Part shown: positions 8,504-18,453 of the stretch, piece by piece | Position numbering within the stretch: position 1 is the first letter of the stretch | Layout: every line of letters starts with the position of its first letter | Assembly: GCF_040214835.1 (NCBI RefSeq) | Contig: NZ_CP157874.1 | Span: forward strand, 58,501 to 122,500 | DNA length: 64,000 nucleotides | From: Pseudomonas asiatica | GTDB taxonomy: Bacteria; Pseudomonadota; Gammaproteobacteria; Pseudomonadales; Pseudomonadaceae | Direction: 5' to 3' | The notes under the pieces: model-generated | Told to the model about the DNA's origin: nothing | Database searches by the model: none | Seen by the model: only the letters and a program-made list of their open reading frames with translations | Made by a program: the position numbers and the translations under genes

Positions 8504-9274
8504 TCAGAACGCCGGAACCACAGCGCCTTTGTACTTCTCGTTGATGAACTGCTTCACCTCAGGCGAGTGCAGCGCAGCAGCCAGCTTTTTCATGGCGTCC
8601 GAGTCCTTGTTGTCCGGGCGGGCAACCAGGATGTTCACGTAAGGCGAGTCGCTGCCTTCGATGACCAGAGCGTCTTTCTCCGGGTTCAGCTTGGCTTCCA
8701 GCGCGTAGTTGGTGTTGATCAGGGCAGCATCGACCTGGGTCAGCACGCGCGGGATGGTGGCTGCTTCCAGCTCACGGAACTTCAGGCTTTTCGGGTTCTC
8801 GGCAACATCCTTCACGGTGGACAGGATGTTCTTGTTGTCCTTCAGCTTGATCACACCGGCCTTGTCCAGCAGCAGCAGCGCGCGGCCGCCGTTGGTGGCG
8901 TCGTTGGGGATGACCACGGTGGCGCCGGAGGACAGCTCGTCCAGCTTCTTGATCTTGGTCGAGTACACGCCCAGCGGCTCGATGTGCACGCCGGCAACGC
9001 TCACCAAGTTGGTGCCCTTGGCCTTGTTGAACTCATCCAGGTACGGCTGGTGCTGGAAGAAGTTGGCGTCCAGGCGCTTTTCGGCCACCTGCACGTTCGG
9101 CTGGATGTAGTCGGTGAATTCCTTGACCTTCAGTTCCACGCCCTCTTTCGCCAGTGCAGGTTTGACGAAGTTGAGGATCTCGGCGTGCGGTACCGGGGTA
9201 GCGGCAACGGTCAGGGACTCGGCGTGGGCCGAGAAGGCCGCGACAGCGGCGACAACAGCAAGCAGCTTCTTCAT
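8504..9274 (-). CDS. metQ: Methionine ABC transporter substrate-binding protein
   Basis: NlpA/MetQ-family periplasmic binding protein for D/L-methionine. The 256-residue product has a signal peptide (MKKLLAVVAAVAAFSAHA) and the family start LTVAATPVPHAEIL, plus DYIQPN and FFQHQPYLDEFN. The signal peptide ends in AHA-E without a lipobox Cys, so it should be a free periplasmic protein rather than a lipoprotein. It is the last gene of the metN-metI-metQ order on the minus strand. Confidence 0.93.
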   Translation of the reverse strand: MKKLLAVVAAVAAFSAHAESLTVAATPVPHAEILNFVKPALAKEGVELKVKEFTDYIQPNVQVAEKRLDANFFQHQPYLDEFNKAKGTNLVSVAGVHIEPLGVYSTKIKKLDELSSGATVVIPNDATNGGRALLLLDKAGVIKLKDNKNILSTVKDVAENPKSLKFRELEAATIPRVLTQVDAALINTNYALEAKLNPEKDALVIEGSDSPYVNILVARPDNKDSDAMKKLAAALHSPEVKQFINEKYKGAVVPAF

Positions 9275-9338
9275 TGATCACTCCTTGTGAGGGCCGCGAC
9301 GGCCCCCGAACGGGTCGGCCGGGCCGACCCCATTGGGG

Positions 9339-10010
9339 TTACTTACGGGAAAAATGCACGACCAGTTTGTCGCCCACGCTCTGCAGGACTTGAACCAGTA
9401 CCAGCAACAGCACCACGGTGACGACCATCACGTCGGTCTGAAAACGCTGGTAGCCGAAGCGGATGGCCAGGTCGCCCAGGCCGCCGGCACCGACCACACC
9501 GGCCATGGCGGTGTACGACACCAGGGTGATGGCGGTCACGGTAATGGCGGCGAAGATGCCCGGGCGGGCCTCCGGCAGCAGTGCGCTGGTGATGATCTGG
9601 CGGGTGGTGGCGCCCATCGACTGGGTGGCTTCGATGATGCCGCGGTCCACTTCACGCAGGGCGGTTTCCACCAGGCGGGCGAAGAACGGCGTGGCACCTA
9701 CCACCAGCGGCGGAATGGCGCCGGCGACGCCCAGCGAAGTGCCGGTGATCAGCACGGTGATCGGGATCATCACGATCAGCAGGATGATGAACGGCAGCGA
9801 GCGCAGGATGTTGACGATCAGCGACAGCAGCGCATACACACCCTTCTGCTCGAACATCTGTTTCGGCCCGCACAGGAACAGCAGCACGCCCAGTGGCAGG
9901 CCGAGCAGCACGGTGAAGAACAGCGAGCCGAACAGCATGATCATGGTGTCGACGCTGGCCAGCCAGATTTCGGCCCAGTCGACGTTGGCAAAGAAATTCA
10001 GGGCGTCCAT
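9339..10010 (-). CDS. metI: Methionine ABC transporter permease
   Basis: Inner-membrane permease of the methionine importer. The 223-residue product has about five helices and the EAA-type loop around ATQSMGATTRQIITSALLPEARPGI that contacts the ATPase. The ATG at 10010 overlaps the metN stop (TGATG); a TTG three bases earlier is less likely. MetQ follows after a gap of about 60 bases. Confidence 0.94.
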   Translation of the reverse strand: MDALNFFANVDWAEIWLASVDTMIMLFGSLFFTVLLGLPLGVLLFLCGPKQMFEQKGVYALLSLIVNILRSLPFIILLIVMIPITVLITGTSLGVAGAIPPLVVGATPFFARLVETALREVDRGIIEATQSMGATTRQIITSALLPEARPGIFAAITVTAITLVSYTAMAGVVGAGGLGDLAIRFGYQRFQTDVMVVTVVLLLVLVQVLQSVGDKLVVHFSRK

Positions 10011-11017
10011 CAACGCAGTACCTCCATATGTACATCAGCTGCCTTGAAGCGGGCGAACGCCGCTTCCATGTCACCGCCGATCAGGGCGAGGGTGAGCTGG
10101 CCATAGGGGACATCCTTGATGCGGTCGATACGCCCGGCGAGGATGCTGTAGTCCACGCCGGTTTCGCGGGCCACGGTGCCCAGCAGCGGCGCGTAGGTGG
10201 CATCGCCCTGGAAGGTCAGGCGCACGATACGGCCCGGCACATGGGCGAAGTCGTCCCGCTGCTCGCCTTCGTCGACCTGCTCGTCTTCCTGGACGAAGCG
10301 CTTGGTGGTGGGGTGCTGCGGGTGCAGGAACACCTCGGCCACCGAGCCCTGCTCGACGATCTGGCCGGCGTCCATCACTGCCACGCGGTCGCAGACCCGG
10401 CGGATCACGTCCATTTCGTGAGTGATCAGCACGATGGTCAGCTTCAGCTCACGGTTGATTTCGGCCAGCAATTGCAGGACCGAGGCGGTGGTTTGCGGGT
10501 CGAGGGCGCTGGTGGCCTCGTCGCACAGCAGGATCTTCGGGTTGGTGGACAGGGCGCGGGCGATGCCGACGCGCTGCTTCTGGCCACCGGACAGCTGCGC
10601 CGGGTACTTTCTGGCGTGGTCGGAAAGGCCGACGCGGGCCAGCAGCTCGGTCACGCGCTTGTCGATTTCGCTGCGCGACAGCTCGCCGGCCAGGGTCAGT
10701 GGCAGGGCGACGTTGTCGGCGACGGTCTTGGAGGCCAGCAGGTTGAAGTGCTGGAAAATCATCCCGACCTGCTGGCGGAAACCGCGCAGCTGGCTGGCGT
10801 TGAACGCGGTAACGTCTTCGCCGTCGACGATGATCTTGCCACCGGAAGGCTCTTCCAGGCGGTTGATCAGGCGCAGCATGGTGCTCTTGCCGGCGCCGGA
10901 ATGGCCGATCAGGCCGAACACCTGGCCATCTTCGATGGTCAGGCTGGTCGGATTCAGTGCGGGGATTTCCCTACCGGCGACGCGGTAGGTCTTGTGTACC
11001 TGTTGGAACTCGATCAC
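10010..11017 (-). CDS. metN: Methionine ABC transporter ATP-binding protein
   Basis: ATPase of the methionine importer. The 335-residue product has Walker [10 protein letters not shown], the ABC signature [15 protein letters not shown], Walker [13 protein letters not shown] and the H-loop ITHEMD. A C-terminal domain of about 80 residues (from about 255) corresponds to the NIL/C2 regulatory domain that binds methionine and inhibits transport in this family. It is first in the operon, and the 226 bases upstream separate it from divergent katE. Confidence 0.95.
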   Translation of the reverse strand: MIEFQQVHKTYRVAGREIPALNPTSLTIEDGQVFGLIGHSGAGKSTMLRLINRLEEPSGGKIIVDGEDVTAFNASQLRGFRQQVGMIFQHFNLLASKTVADNVALPLTLAGELSRSEIDKRVTELLARVGLSDHARKYPAQLSGGQKQRVGIARALSTNPKILLCDEATSALDPQTTASVLQLLAEINRELKLTIVLITHEMDVIRRVCDRVAVMDAGQIVEQGSVAEVFLHPQHPTTKRFVQEDEQVDEGEQRDDFAHVPGRIVRLTFQGDATYAPLLGTVARETGVDYSILAGRIDRIKDVPYGQLTLALIGGDMEAAFARFKAADVHMEVLR

Positions 11018-11243
11018 GTAGCGAACCTTGTGGGGCGCATGGAATTTGGGTCAGCGGTTGGCTGGGGTCGCGCATTTTAGCCTTTTCCCATAGCTGTTCT
11101 TAGCATTTATTTCGTAATGCACCAATCCTTCGGGCATATCGCGACAACCGGTAATCCTGATTGAACGCTCGGCAAAGCCTCCCGGTCACTACTTGCACAA
11201 GCCCGAAACGGGTACGCCTGAAGACTGACGAGGAGAGCCGACC

Positions 11244-13379
11244 ATGCCCAGCAAGAACACGGACGCGCCGAAGCACAGCGAAGCCGCTGGCACCCAGACC
11301 CCGGACCGGGCCAACACCAACGCCAAGTTACAGAGCCTGGAGGCTGACCGTAGCGATGCCACGGGTCATGCGCTGCGCACCAACCAGGGGGTGCGCATCG
11401 CCGACAACCAGAACACGCTGAAGGCCGGAGATCGAGGCCCCTCGCTTCTCGAAGATTTCATCATGCGCGAGAAGATCACGCACTTTGACCACGAACGCAT
11501 CCCTGAGCGCATCGTGCATGCGCGAGGGACGGGGGCGCATGGCTATTTCCAGAGCTATGGCAACCACGCCGAACTGACCAAGGCGGGCTTCCTGCAGGAC
11601 CCGGAGAAAATCACGCCCGTGTTCGTGCGATTTTCCACGGTACAGGGCCCGCGTGGCTCAGCCGACACCGTGCGTGACGTGAGGGGCTTTGCGGTCAAGT
11701 TCTACACCGATGAAGGCAACTTCGACCTGGTGGGCAACAACATGCCGGTGTTTTTCATCCAGGATGCGATCAAATTCCCGGATTTCGTCCACGCCGTAAA
11801 GCCAGAGCCGCACAACGAGATCCCGACCGGCGCTTCGGCCCATGACACCTTTTGGGATTTCGTCTCGCTGGTACCGGAGTCGGCCCATATGGTCATGTGG
11901 GCGATGTCGGACCGTGCTATCCCGCGCAGCTTGCGGATGATGGAAGGTTTCGGGGTGCATACCTTCCGCCTGATCAACGCCCAGGGCGTAGCCAGTTTCG
12001 TCAAATTCCACTGGAAGCCGCGCCAGGGTGTGCACTCCTTGCTATGGGACGAAGCGCAGAAGCTGGCAGGCAAGGACGCTGATTTCCAGCGTCGCGACTT
12101 GTGGGAGGCTATCGAGACGGGCGATTACCCTGAATGGGAATTGGGTGTGCAGATTGTGCCGGAAGCTGACGAGCACAAATTTGATTTCGACCTGCTGGAC
12201 CCGACCAAGATAATCCCGGAAGAACTGGTGCCGGTCACACCTTTGGGCAAGATGATCCTGAATCGCAACCCGGACAACTTCTTTGCTGAAGTGGAACAGG
12301 TGGCGTTCTGCCCGGGTCATATCGTGCCTGGTATCGACTTTACCAACGACCCCTTGCTGCAGGGGCGGCTGTTCTCCTACACCGACACGCAGCTTAGCCG
12401 CCTGGGCGGGCCCAACTTCCACCAGATACCGGTCAACCGCCCCGTCGCGCCCAACCATAACAACCAGCGCGACGCCTTGCATCAGCATGTGGTTCACAAA
12501 GGTCGCGCATCCTACGAGCCCAATTCCATCGACGGTGGCTGGCCGAAGGAAACGCCACCAGCCGCGCAGGATGGCGGCTTCGAGAGCTACCAGGAGCGTA
12601 TCGATGCACACAAGATCCGCCAACGCAGCGATTCGTTCGGCGACCATTTTTCGCAGGCGCGGTTGTTCTTCCAGAGCATGAGCCCGACCGAGCAGCAGCA
12701 CATCATCAAGGCTTACAGCTTTGAACTGGGCAAGGTGGAGCGGGAGACGATCCGTGCTCGGGAAGTGAATGAGATTCTCGCCAATATCGACCTGAAGCTG
12801 GCGGCTGCGGTTGCTGCCAACCTCGGTTTGCCTGCTCCGAGCGCGGGCACTGTTCAAGTGAAGGGAAGCCAGCTTGCGCAGTCGCCTGCCCTGAGCCAGA
12901 TGAACCACCCGGGTTCGGTTGGCATCAAGGGGCGCAAGATTGCCGTGCTGGTAGCAGATGGCGTAGACGCTGCCAGCGTGGACAAGTTGGTCAAGGCCCT
13001 GGAAGCACAGAGTGCCCGGCCATTGCTCCTGGGGCCGACCTCAGCACCGGTGAAGGCTGCGGACGGCAAGCAACTGCCGGTGGATGCTTCCATGGAGGGG
13101 ATGCCATCGATCATGTTCGACGGAATTGTCGTGCCGGGTGGCAAGGCTTCGACCGATGCGCTGGCGACCAGCGGGTTGGCCAAGCATTTCCTGCTGGAGG
13201 GCTACAAGCACCTGAAGGCGATTGTGTTGACCAAAGAGCTTTTGGGCAGCTTGGGGCTGAAAGAAGACAAGGGGTTGCTGCTGGGGGATGAGCAGAAGAC
13301 CGTGGATGCCTTCGTCAAAGCGGTAGAAGGGCATCGGGTGTGGGAGCGGGAGGCGGCTGCGGAGGCTGTGCCTGCCTAA
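11244..13379 (+). CDS. katE: Catalase HPII (large-subunit, clade 2 catalase)
   Basis: Heme catalase that dismutates hydrogen peroxide. The 711-residue length marks the large-subunit type. The catalytic His is in [13 protein letters not shown] (near residue 91) and the proximal heme-ligand Tyr is residue 379 in [10 protein letters not shown]. The C-terminal 150 residues (from [17 protein letters not shown]) form the DJ-1/PfpI-like flavodoxin domain of this class. GAGGAGAG lies before the ATG. Such catalases are usually RpoS-controlled; I did not identify the promoter with confidence. Confidence 0.95.
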   Translation: MPSKNTDAPKHSEAAGTQTPDRANTNAKLQSLEADRSDATGHALRTNQGVRIADNQNTLKAGDRGPSLLEDFIMREKITHFDHERIPERIVHARGTGAHGYFQSYGNHAELTKAGFLQDPEKITPVFVRFSTVQGPRGSADTVRDVRGFAVKFYTDEGNFDLVGNNMPVFFIQDAIKFPDFVHAVKPEPHNEIPTGASAHDTFWDFVSLVPESAHMVMWAMSDRAIPRSLRMMEGFGVHTFRLINAQGVASFVKFHWKPRQGVHSLLWDEAQKLAGKDADFQRRDLWEAIETGDYPEWELGVQIVPEADEHKFDFDLLDPTKIIPEELVPVTPLGKMILNRNPDNFFAEVEQVAFCPGHIVPGIDFTNDPLLQGRLFSYTDTQLSRLGGPNFHQIPVNRPVAPNHNNQRDALHQHVVHKGRASYEPNSIDGGWPKETPPAAQDGGFESYQERIDAHKIRQRSDSFGDHFSQARLFFQSMSPTEQQHIIKAYSFELGKVERETIRAREVNEILANIDLKLAAAVAANLGLPAPSAGTVQVKGSQLAQSPALSQMNHPGSVGIKGRKIAVLVADGVDAASVDKLVKALEAQSARPLLLGPTSAPVKAADGKQLPVDASMEGMPSIMFDGIVVPGGKASTDALATSGLAKHFLLEGYKHLKAIVLTKELLGSLGLKEDKGLLLGDEQKTVDAFVKAVEGHRVWEREAAAEAVPA

Positions 13380-13380
13380 G

Positions 13381-13481
13381 GGGCTGCTTTGCAGCCCATC
13401 GCGACACAAGGCCGCTCCTACAGGAGATCGCATTCCCTTGTAGGAGCGGCCTTGTGTCGCGAAAGGGGCGCGCAGCGCCCC
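13381..13481. repeat. BIME: inverted pair of REP elements (family B)
   Basis: Two facing copies of the TAGGAGCGGCCTTGTGTCGC unit with G/C caps (GGGCTGCTTTGCAGCCC on one side, GGGGCGCGCAGCGCCCC on the other), between the convergent ends of katE and the lipoprotein gene. Confidence 0.9.
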
Positions 13482-13488
13482 CAGATTC

Positions 13489-14196
13489 TTAACGCTGATG
13501 CGGAACCAGGACCACCTGCGCCGGCAGCGACCGCTGAATCTCGTGCTTCTGCTTCAGCTCGAACCCGCTGTCGATCTTGCGCACGCGCTTCTCCAGCAAG
13601 GTCTTCAGCCAAGGCGCATCCTCGGTGCGCGGCACCTGGAACACCACGTCGCACTGGTAGCTCACCACATCGGCGGCAATGTCATCCAGCTGGCGACGCA
13701 TGGCGCGGCTGTCGGTAGTCTTCAAGGCCACGACGGTGCTCGGTGCAGCCGGGTCGATGATGCGCGCCTTGGGCTTGGCCTCGGCCGCTTTCAACGCCGC
13801 TTCAGCCTTCTCCAGCTCGGCTTTGCGCGCCTGGGTCACGGTATCGCCACCAGTCACTGCCGGGGCCTGCGGCATCAGCGCGCGGGCACGGGCCAAGGCG
13901 GTGGCGGCAGCGTTCACATCACCCTTCTGCAGGAAGATCTGGCTGCGTTGCAGGTAGGCTTCGGCAAGCTGGCGCTGGTATTGCTCCAGGCGCGCGTCGT
14001 CCGGCGCCTGGGCCTGCAGGGCTGCCAGCTGGTCTTCGGCGGTGGCCAGCTCGTTGCTGGCGATGTTCTGTTGCAACTGCTGCCAGGCATCGGCTTGGGC
14101 AGGTGCGGTGGCCTGTTCGACCGGCGCGCTGGAACACGCAGCCAGGAACAGGGAAAACGCGGCAACAAGCAGATAACGGGAGGCGAACGGCTTCAT
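13489..14196 (-). CDS. Conserved Pseudomonas lipoprotein, coiled-coil/TPR-like
   Basis: A 235-residue protein with a lipoprotein signal peptide (lipobox LAAC near residue 20). The mature part is Ala/Gln-rich and predicted helical: QLQQNIASNELATAEDQLAALQAQ, QYQRQLAEAYLQRSQIFLQKGDVNAAATALARARAL resemble TPR-like pairs, followed by a Lys/Glu/Ala segment and a C-terminal domain of about 70 residues ending in QVVLVPHQR. Homologues sit next to znu genes in Pseudomonas; function unknown to me. Its neighbours suggest an envelope role but nothing more specific. Confidence 0.85.
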   Translation of the reverse strand: MKPFASRYLLVAAFSLFLAACSSAPVEQATAPAQADAWQQLQQNIASNELATAEDQLAALQAQAPDDARLEQYQRQLAEAYLQRSQIFLQKGDVNAAATALARARALMPQAPAVTGGDTVTQARKAELEKAEAALKAAEAKPKARIIDPAAPSTVVALKTTDSRAMRRQLDDIAADVVSYQCDVVFQVPRTEDAPWLKTLLEKRVRKIDSGFELKQKHEIQRSLPAQVVLVPHQR

Positions 14197-14295
14197 TCCT
14201 GCGACTCTCTATTTGCGCAAAAAGCGAGCAAGTCTACACCCAGGTGCGCACGCTCGAAAACAAGTCTTACAGACCCTTTACGTGCGAAAAGGTTG

Positions 14296-14324
14296 CAGGG
14301 CGCGCCTTCATGCGCCCTGTTTTT
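14296..14324 (+). terminator. Hairpin with T-run, + strand orientation, without a + strand gene
   Basis: CAGGGCGC and GCGCCCTG form an 8-bp stem with loop GCCTTCAT, followed on the + strand by GTTTTT. On the minus strand, which both flanking genes use, the stem is followed only by CAACCTTTT. It may still end the znu operon on the minus strand, but the better T-run is on the other strand. Confidence 0.6.
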
Positions 14325-15106
14325 CAGCGTTTTGGCAGGGCCAGGCTCAGCAAGAATAGCACCGCCGCGCAGACCACGATCGACGGGCCGGCGGGGGTGT
14401 CCTTGAACCAGGACATGGCCAGGCCACCGCATACCGCGGTCACGCCGAGCAGGCTGGCGCCCAGGGCCATCTGCTCGGGAGAGCGGGCGTGACGTTGCGC
14501 CGCAGCGGCAGGAATGATCAGCAGCGAGGTGATCAGCAGCACGCCGACGATCTTCATGGCCACGGCAATCACCACCGCGATCAGCAGCATCAGCGCCATG
14601 CGCAGCCCGGCCACCGGCAGGCCTTCGACCATGGCCAGCTCTTCGTGCACGGTGACTGCCAGCAACGGCCGCCACAGCGCAGCGAGCAGCAGCAACACCA
14701 GCGCGCTGCCGCCGAGGATCCAGGCCAGGTCGGTGGTGCTGATGGCCAGCAGGTCGCCGAACAGGTAGGCCATCAGGTCGATGCGTACATCATGCATGAA
14801 GCTCAGCACCACCAGGCCCAGCGACAATGTGCTGGGGGCGAGTATGCCGAGCAGGGTATCGGAGGCCAGCGGTTGGCGTTGCTGCAAGGTCACCAGCAAG
14901 ATCGCCAGCAACAGGCAGCCCACGGTTACCGCCAGCGCCGGGCTGACGTCCAGGGCAAAGCCCAGGGCCACGCCGAGCAGGGCGGCGTGGGACAGGGTGT
15001 CGCCAAAATAGGCCATGCGCCGCCACACCACGAAGGATCCCAGTGGGCCGGCCACCAGCGCCAGGGACAAACCGGCAAGCAGGGCGTAGAGAAGAAAATC
15101 AGCCAT
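14324..15106 (-). CDS. znuB: Zinc ABC transporter permease
   Basis: Inner-membrane permease of the high-affinity zinc importer. The 260-residue product is an ABC-3 family polytopic protein with the typical [16 protein letters not shown] segment and [13 protein letters not shown]. The ATG at 15106 overlaps the znuC stop by eight bases, so translation is coupled. An upstream in-frame GTG-like start would run deep into znuC and is not needed. It ends the zur-znuC-znuB operon. Confidence 0.94.
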   Translation of the reverse strand: MADFLLYALLAGLSLALVAGPLGSFVVWRRMAYFGDTLSHAALLGVALGFALDVSPALAVTVGCLLLAILLVTLQQRQPLASDTLLGILAPSTLSLGLVVLSFMHDVRIDLMAYLFGDLLAISTTDLAWILGGSALVLLLLAALWRPLLAVTVHEELAMVEGLPVAGLRMALMLLIAVVIAVAMKIVGVLLITSLLIIPAAAAQRHARSPEQMALGASLLGVTAVCGGLAMSWFKDTPAGPSIVVCAAVLFLLSLALPKR

Positions 15107-15875
15107 GCTTGCAGTGCGCTCCGTGAACATGGGTGCCAGGGGCGACCACCGAGCCGTGCAGGTCGTGGCTGTGGTCGTGATGGTGGTGGTAGATGGCCAG
15201 GCTGGGTGCGGCGGTCTGGCCGAACAGCTCGACGAACGCCGGGTCGCCGCTGACCTGCTCGGGGTGGCCCGAGCAGCACACGTGGCGGTTCAGGCACACC
15301 ACCTGGTCGGTGGCGCTCATCACCAGGTGCAAGTCGTGGGAAACCATCAGCACGCCGCAGCCGTGGCGGTCACGCAGGCGGGTAATGAGGTTGTACAGCT
15401 CGGTCTGGCCGACCACGTCTACGCCCTGCACCGGCTCGTCGAGCACCAGTAGCTGGGGTTCGCGCAGCAGGGCACGGGCCAGCAGCACGCGCTGCATCTC
15501 GCCGCCGGAAATGGTCTGGATCGGGCTGTCGATGACCTGCTCGGCACCCACTTCCTGCAACGCCGACAAGGCTGCCGCGCGGTCTACACCGGGCACCAGG
15601 CGCAGGAAGCGCAACACCGACAGCGGCAGCGTGGCATCGACCTGGATCTTTTGCGGCATGTAGCCAATGCGCAGTTTCGGCTTGCGCCATACCTTGCCGC
15701 GGTGCGGCTTGAGCAGGCCGAGCACGGCGCGCACCAGGGTGGTCTTGCCCGCGCCGTTCGGGCCGATCAGGGTGACGATCTGGCCAGGTGCGACCGACAG
15801 GTCGATGCTGTCGAGCACCGCCTCGCCACCGAAGGTGACGCCGACCTGCTCCAGGCGGATCAGTGCATCGCTCAT
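15099..15875 (-). CDS. znuC: Zinc ABC transporter ATP-binding protein
   Basis: ATPase of the zinc importer, 258 residues. It has Walker [10 protein letters not shown], the signature [16 protein letters not shown], Walker [13 protein letters not shown] and the H-loop VSHDLH. The last 30 residues are His-rich ([15 protein letters not shown] and ending HGAHCKHG), a likely metal-binding tail. The ATG at 15875 overlaps the zur stop as ATGA. Confidence 0.94.
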   Translation of the reverse strand: MSDALIRLEQVGVTFGGEAVLDSIDLSVAPGQIVTLIGPNGAGKTTLVRAVLGLLKPHRGKVWRKPKLRIGYMPQKIQVDATLPLSVLRFLRLVPGVDRAAALSALQEVGAEQVIDSPIQTISGGEMQRVLLARALLREPQLLVLDEPVQGVDVVGQTELYNLITRLRDRHGCGVLMVSHDLHLVMSATDQVVCLNRHVCCSGHPEQVSGDPAFVELFGQTAAPSLAIYHHHHDHSHDLHGSVVAPGTHVHGAHCKHG

Positions 15876-16357
15876 GCCGCGCTCCGGCAATTGCTGCACA
15901 GACCGACCACTTCCACCGTCTGGGTCTCGACCGTGAAGCCCACGCCCTTGGCGCTGCTGATGATGGCGTCGCTGATACTGTCCTGTTCCAGTTCGATGGC
16001 CACATGGCAGGCCCGGCAGATCAGGAACTGCCCCTGGTGCAGGTGTTCCGGGTGGCTGCAGCCGATGAAGGCGTTGAGCGAGGCGATGCGGTGCACCAGG
16101 CCGTTTTCCAGCAGGAAGTCCAGCGCACGGTACACCGTGGGGGGCGCGGCGCGGCGGCCGTCCTGCTCACTGAGCACGGCGAGGATATCGTAGGCGCCCA
16201 GCGGCTTGTGGCTTTGCCACACCAGTTCCAGCACTCGACGGCGCAGCGCGGTCAGGCGCAGGCCCTGGCGGGTGCACAAGGCGTCGGCTTCAGCCAGTGC
16301 GCTGTGTACGCAATGGGAATGATCGTGAGGACGGTTGGCCAGCGGCGTGATGGACAT
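15872..16357 (-). CDS. zur: Zinc uptake regulator, Fur family
   Basis: Zinc-responsive repressor, 161 residues. The N-terminal winged helix contains [19 protein letters not shown] and the [19 protein letters not shown] recognition region. The C-terminal dimerisation domain has two Cys pairs, CRAC and CSNC, which form the structural zinc site of Zur proteins. It is first in the zur-znuC-znuB operon and divergent from znuA, so it should autoregulate and control both directions. Confidence 0.94.
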   Translation of the reverse strand: MSITPLANRPHDHSHCVHSALAEADALCTRQGLRLTALRRRVLELVWQSHKPLGAYDILAVLSEQDGRRAAPPTVYRALDFLLENGLVHRIASLNAFIGCSHPEHLHQGQFLICRACHVAIELEQDSISDAIISSAKGVGFTVETQTVEVVGLCSNCRSAA

Positions 16358-16383
16358 GGGCAGCGACGGTTCTGGATGGAGAC

Positions 16384-16396
16384 GTTATTATGTTAC
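16384..16396. promoter_or_regulatory. Candidate Zur box between zur and znuA
   Basis: The site GTTATTATGTTAC lies in the 66-base divergent region, 26 bases after the zur start and 27 before the znuA start. It resembles the A/T-rich dyad (GTTATA-N-TATAAC) recognised by Zur in gamma-proteobacteria. The match is imperfect on the right half, so this is an inference from position and similarity. Confidence 0.6.
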
Positions 16397-16423
16397 CTGT
16401 TTCTGACGACTCGAGTATTCACC

Positions 16424-17332
16424 GTGTCCCGATTCCTAGTCCTTTTTGTCGCTTTCATCGCATTTTCCGCCCAGGCCGACGTGCGCGTGCTGACCAGTAT
16501 CAAACCGCTGCAGCAGATTGCCGCCGCCGTGCAGGATGGTGTTGGCAACCCCGAGGTATTGCTGCCGCCGGGTGCGTCGCCGCACCACTACGCGTTGCGC
16601 CCGTCCGACGTACGGCGGGTGGGCGATGCCGACCTGCTGTACTGGATCGGCCCGGACATGGAGGGCTTCCTGCCGCGGGTACTGGGCAATCGCAGCAAGG
16701 CCACGGTGGCCGTGCAGGCGCTACCGGGCATGAAGCTGCGGCATTTTGGCGAGGACAGCCATTCCCACGAGGAAGAAGACCACGACGACCATGATCATGA
16801 CCACCGCCCGGGCAGCCTGGACGCGCACTTGTGGCTATCGTCGGTCAACGCGCGGGTGATTGCAGCGAAAATGGCGGCTGACCTGGCGCAGATCGATCCG
16901 GCCAATGCGGCGCGCTACCAGAGCAACCTCAAGACCTTCGACGAACGCCTGGACGCACTGGATGGACGGATCAAGGCGCGGGTGGCCGGGATTGCCGGCA
17001 AGCCTTACTTCGTGTTCCACGAAGCGTTCGACTACTTCGAGGCCGAGTATGGCCTGAAGCACACCGGAGTGTTCAGCGTGGCGTCCGAGGTGCAGCCGGG
17101 TGCGCAGCACGTGGCAGCCATGCGCAAGCGCCTGCAGGAAGTGGGCAAGACCTGTGTGTTCAGCGAACCGCCGCTGCGGCCGCGGCTGGCCGAGACCTTG
17201 ACCGCCGGGCTGCCGGTGCGCCTGGCCGAGCTGGATGCCCTGGGCGGTACCGACCCGGTGGATGGCAAGGGCTATGAGCGCTTGCTGGAGAAGCTGGGTG
17301 GCGACCTGGTTGGGTGCCTGGAGCAGTTGTAA
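16424..17332 (+). CDS. znuA: Zinc ABC transporter periplasmic binding protein
   Basis: Periplasmic zinc-binding protein (302 residues) that feeds ZnuB/ZnuC. A signal peptide (SRFLVLFVAFIAFSAQA) precedes the family start DVRVLTSIKPLQQIAAAV. Zinc ligands are expected in PHHYALRPSD, in AHLWLS and in VFHEAFDYF. A His/Asp/Glu loop (HSHEEEDHDDHDHDH) at about residues 110-125 is characteristic of ZnuA. The GTG at 16424 is chosen because the signal peptide follows directly; the frame is open far upstream into zur but without coding sense. Confidence 0.92.
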   Translation: MSRFLVLFVAFIAFSAQADVRVLTSIKPLQQIAAAVQDGVGNPEVLLPPGASPHHYALRPSDVRRVGDADLLYWIGPDMEGFLPRVLGNRSKATVAVQALPGMKLRHFGEDSHSHEEEDHDDHDHDHRPGSLDAHLWLSSVNARVIAAKMAADLAQIDPANAARYQSNLKTFDERLDALDGRIKARVAGIAGKPYFVFHEAFDYFEAEYGLKHTGVFSVASEVQPGAQHVAAMRKRLQEVGKTCVFSEPPLRPRLAETLTAGLPVRLAELDALGGTDPVDGKGYERLLEKLGGDLVGCLEQL

Positions 17333-17340
17333 GCCTGGAC

Positions 17341-17422
17341 CGGCCTCTTCGCGGGTAAACCCGCTCCCACAGGGATAGCGCCAGCCTCACGCCTGTGTGG
17401 GAGCGGGTTTACCCGCGAAGAA
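17341..17422. repeat. BIME: inverted pair of REP elements (family A)
   Basis: Facing copies of the unit with core TGGGAGCGGGTTTACCCGCG and the flanking CGGCCTCTTCGC, between the convergent ends of znuA and thrB. This is the classical 35-bp P. putida REP type. Confidence 0.92.
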
Positions 17423-17433
17423 GCAGACACGCT

Positions 17434-18384
17434 CTAGAGGGCGAACGGCAGGTGCAAAGCCACCTGCTGACGCTGCGCCAAACGCACTTCGAACTCGCTC
17501 GGGTCGTGGATCATCACATCCATCCCGGCAAACGATTCCGCTGCAATCAGGCGCGACAGCCAGAAGCGCACGCAGCCTACCCGCAACATCTCCGGCCACA
17601 GCTCGGCTTCGGCCGCGGTGAACGGCCGCAGCGCCGCATAGGCCGCCAGCAATGCCTGGGCGCGTGGCACATCGATCGCGCCGTGTTCATCCAGGCACCA
17701 GTCGTTCACGGTGATGGCGATGTCATACAGCATCGGCCCGGAACAGGCGTTGTAGAAGTCGATCACACCGGTCAGGTGGGTGCCTTCGAACATCACGTTG
17801 TCGCGGAACAGGTCGGCGTGCAGGTTGGCCCGTGGCAGGGCCAGGATCTGTGCCTTGTGCGCGCTGATTTCATCCAGCGCCGGCTGCAGCAGCGCGGCTT
17901 GCTCGGCGGTAAGGCGCGGCAGCAGCTCGGCACCCGAGGCCAGCATCCAGTCCAGGCCGCGGTCGGTGCGGCGCTCGATGATGTGCTCGCGGGTAGCCAG
18001 GTGAATGTGCGCCAGCAGCTCGCCGACCTGGGCGCAGTGCTGGGCGTTCGGTGCCTTGATGTGCTTGCCCGACAGCCGTGGCTGCAGCAGCGCCGGCTTG
18101 CCGCACAGCTCGCGCAGGCCATTGCCGTCGCGGTCGCGTATGGCATAGGGCACCGGCATGTCGGCTGCGTGCAAAGTGTCCAGCAGCTCGATGAAGAACG
18201 GCATGTCCTCGCTGGGCCCGCGCTCGATCAGCGTCAGGACGAACTCCCCCTGTTCGAGGCTGACGAAGAAATTGCTGTTCTCTGTGCCGGCGGCGATGCC
18301 CTGGAAGTCGAGCAGACGACCCAGCGCGTACGGCGCCAGAAAGGTTTCCAGCTCAGGCCGGGTCACGGGGGTGAAGACTGACAT
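17434..18384 (-). CDS. thrB: Homoserine kinase
   Basis: Phosphorylates homoserine in threonine biosynthesis. The 316-residue product belongs to the aminoglycoside-phosphotransferase-like (protein-kinase-fold) type of homoserine kinase used by Pseudomonas, not the GHMP type. The N-terminus FTPVTRPELETFLAPYALG is typical. The catalytic loop is HADLFRDNVMFE and the metal-binding Asp follows in GVIDFYNAC. Upstream, with a gap of about 70 bases, is the DUF2782 gene on the same strand. Confidence 0.93.
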   Translation of the reverse strand: MSVFTPVTRPELETFLAPYALGRLLDFQGIAAGTENSNFFVSLEQGEFVLTLIERGPSEDMPFFIELLDTLHAADMPVPYAIRDRDGNGLRELCGKPALLQPRLSGKHIKAPNAQHCAQVGELLAHIHLATREHIIERRTDRGLDWMLASGAELLPRLTAEQAALLQPALDEISAHKAQILALPRANLHADLFRDNVMFEGTHLTGVIDFYNACSGPMLYDIAITVNDWCLDEHGAIDVPRAQALLAAYAALRPFTAAEAELWPEMLRVGCVRFWLSRLIAAESFAGMDVMIHDPSEFEVRLAQRQQVALHLPFAL

Positions 18385-18453
18385 GATGAAAAATTGCCCA
18401 TACGGGCACTTCCGCCGGGAAGTGCCGGGTTGATGTGAACGGTGCGCGTCAGA

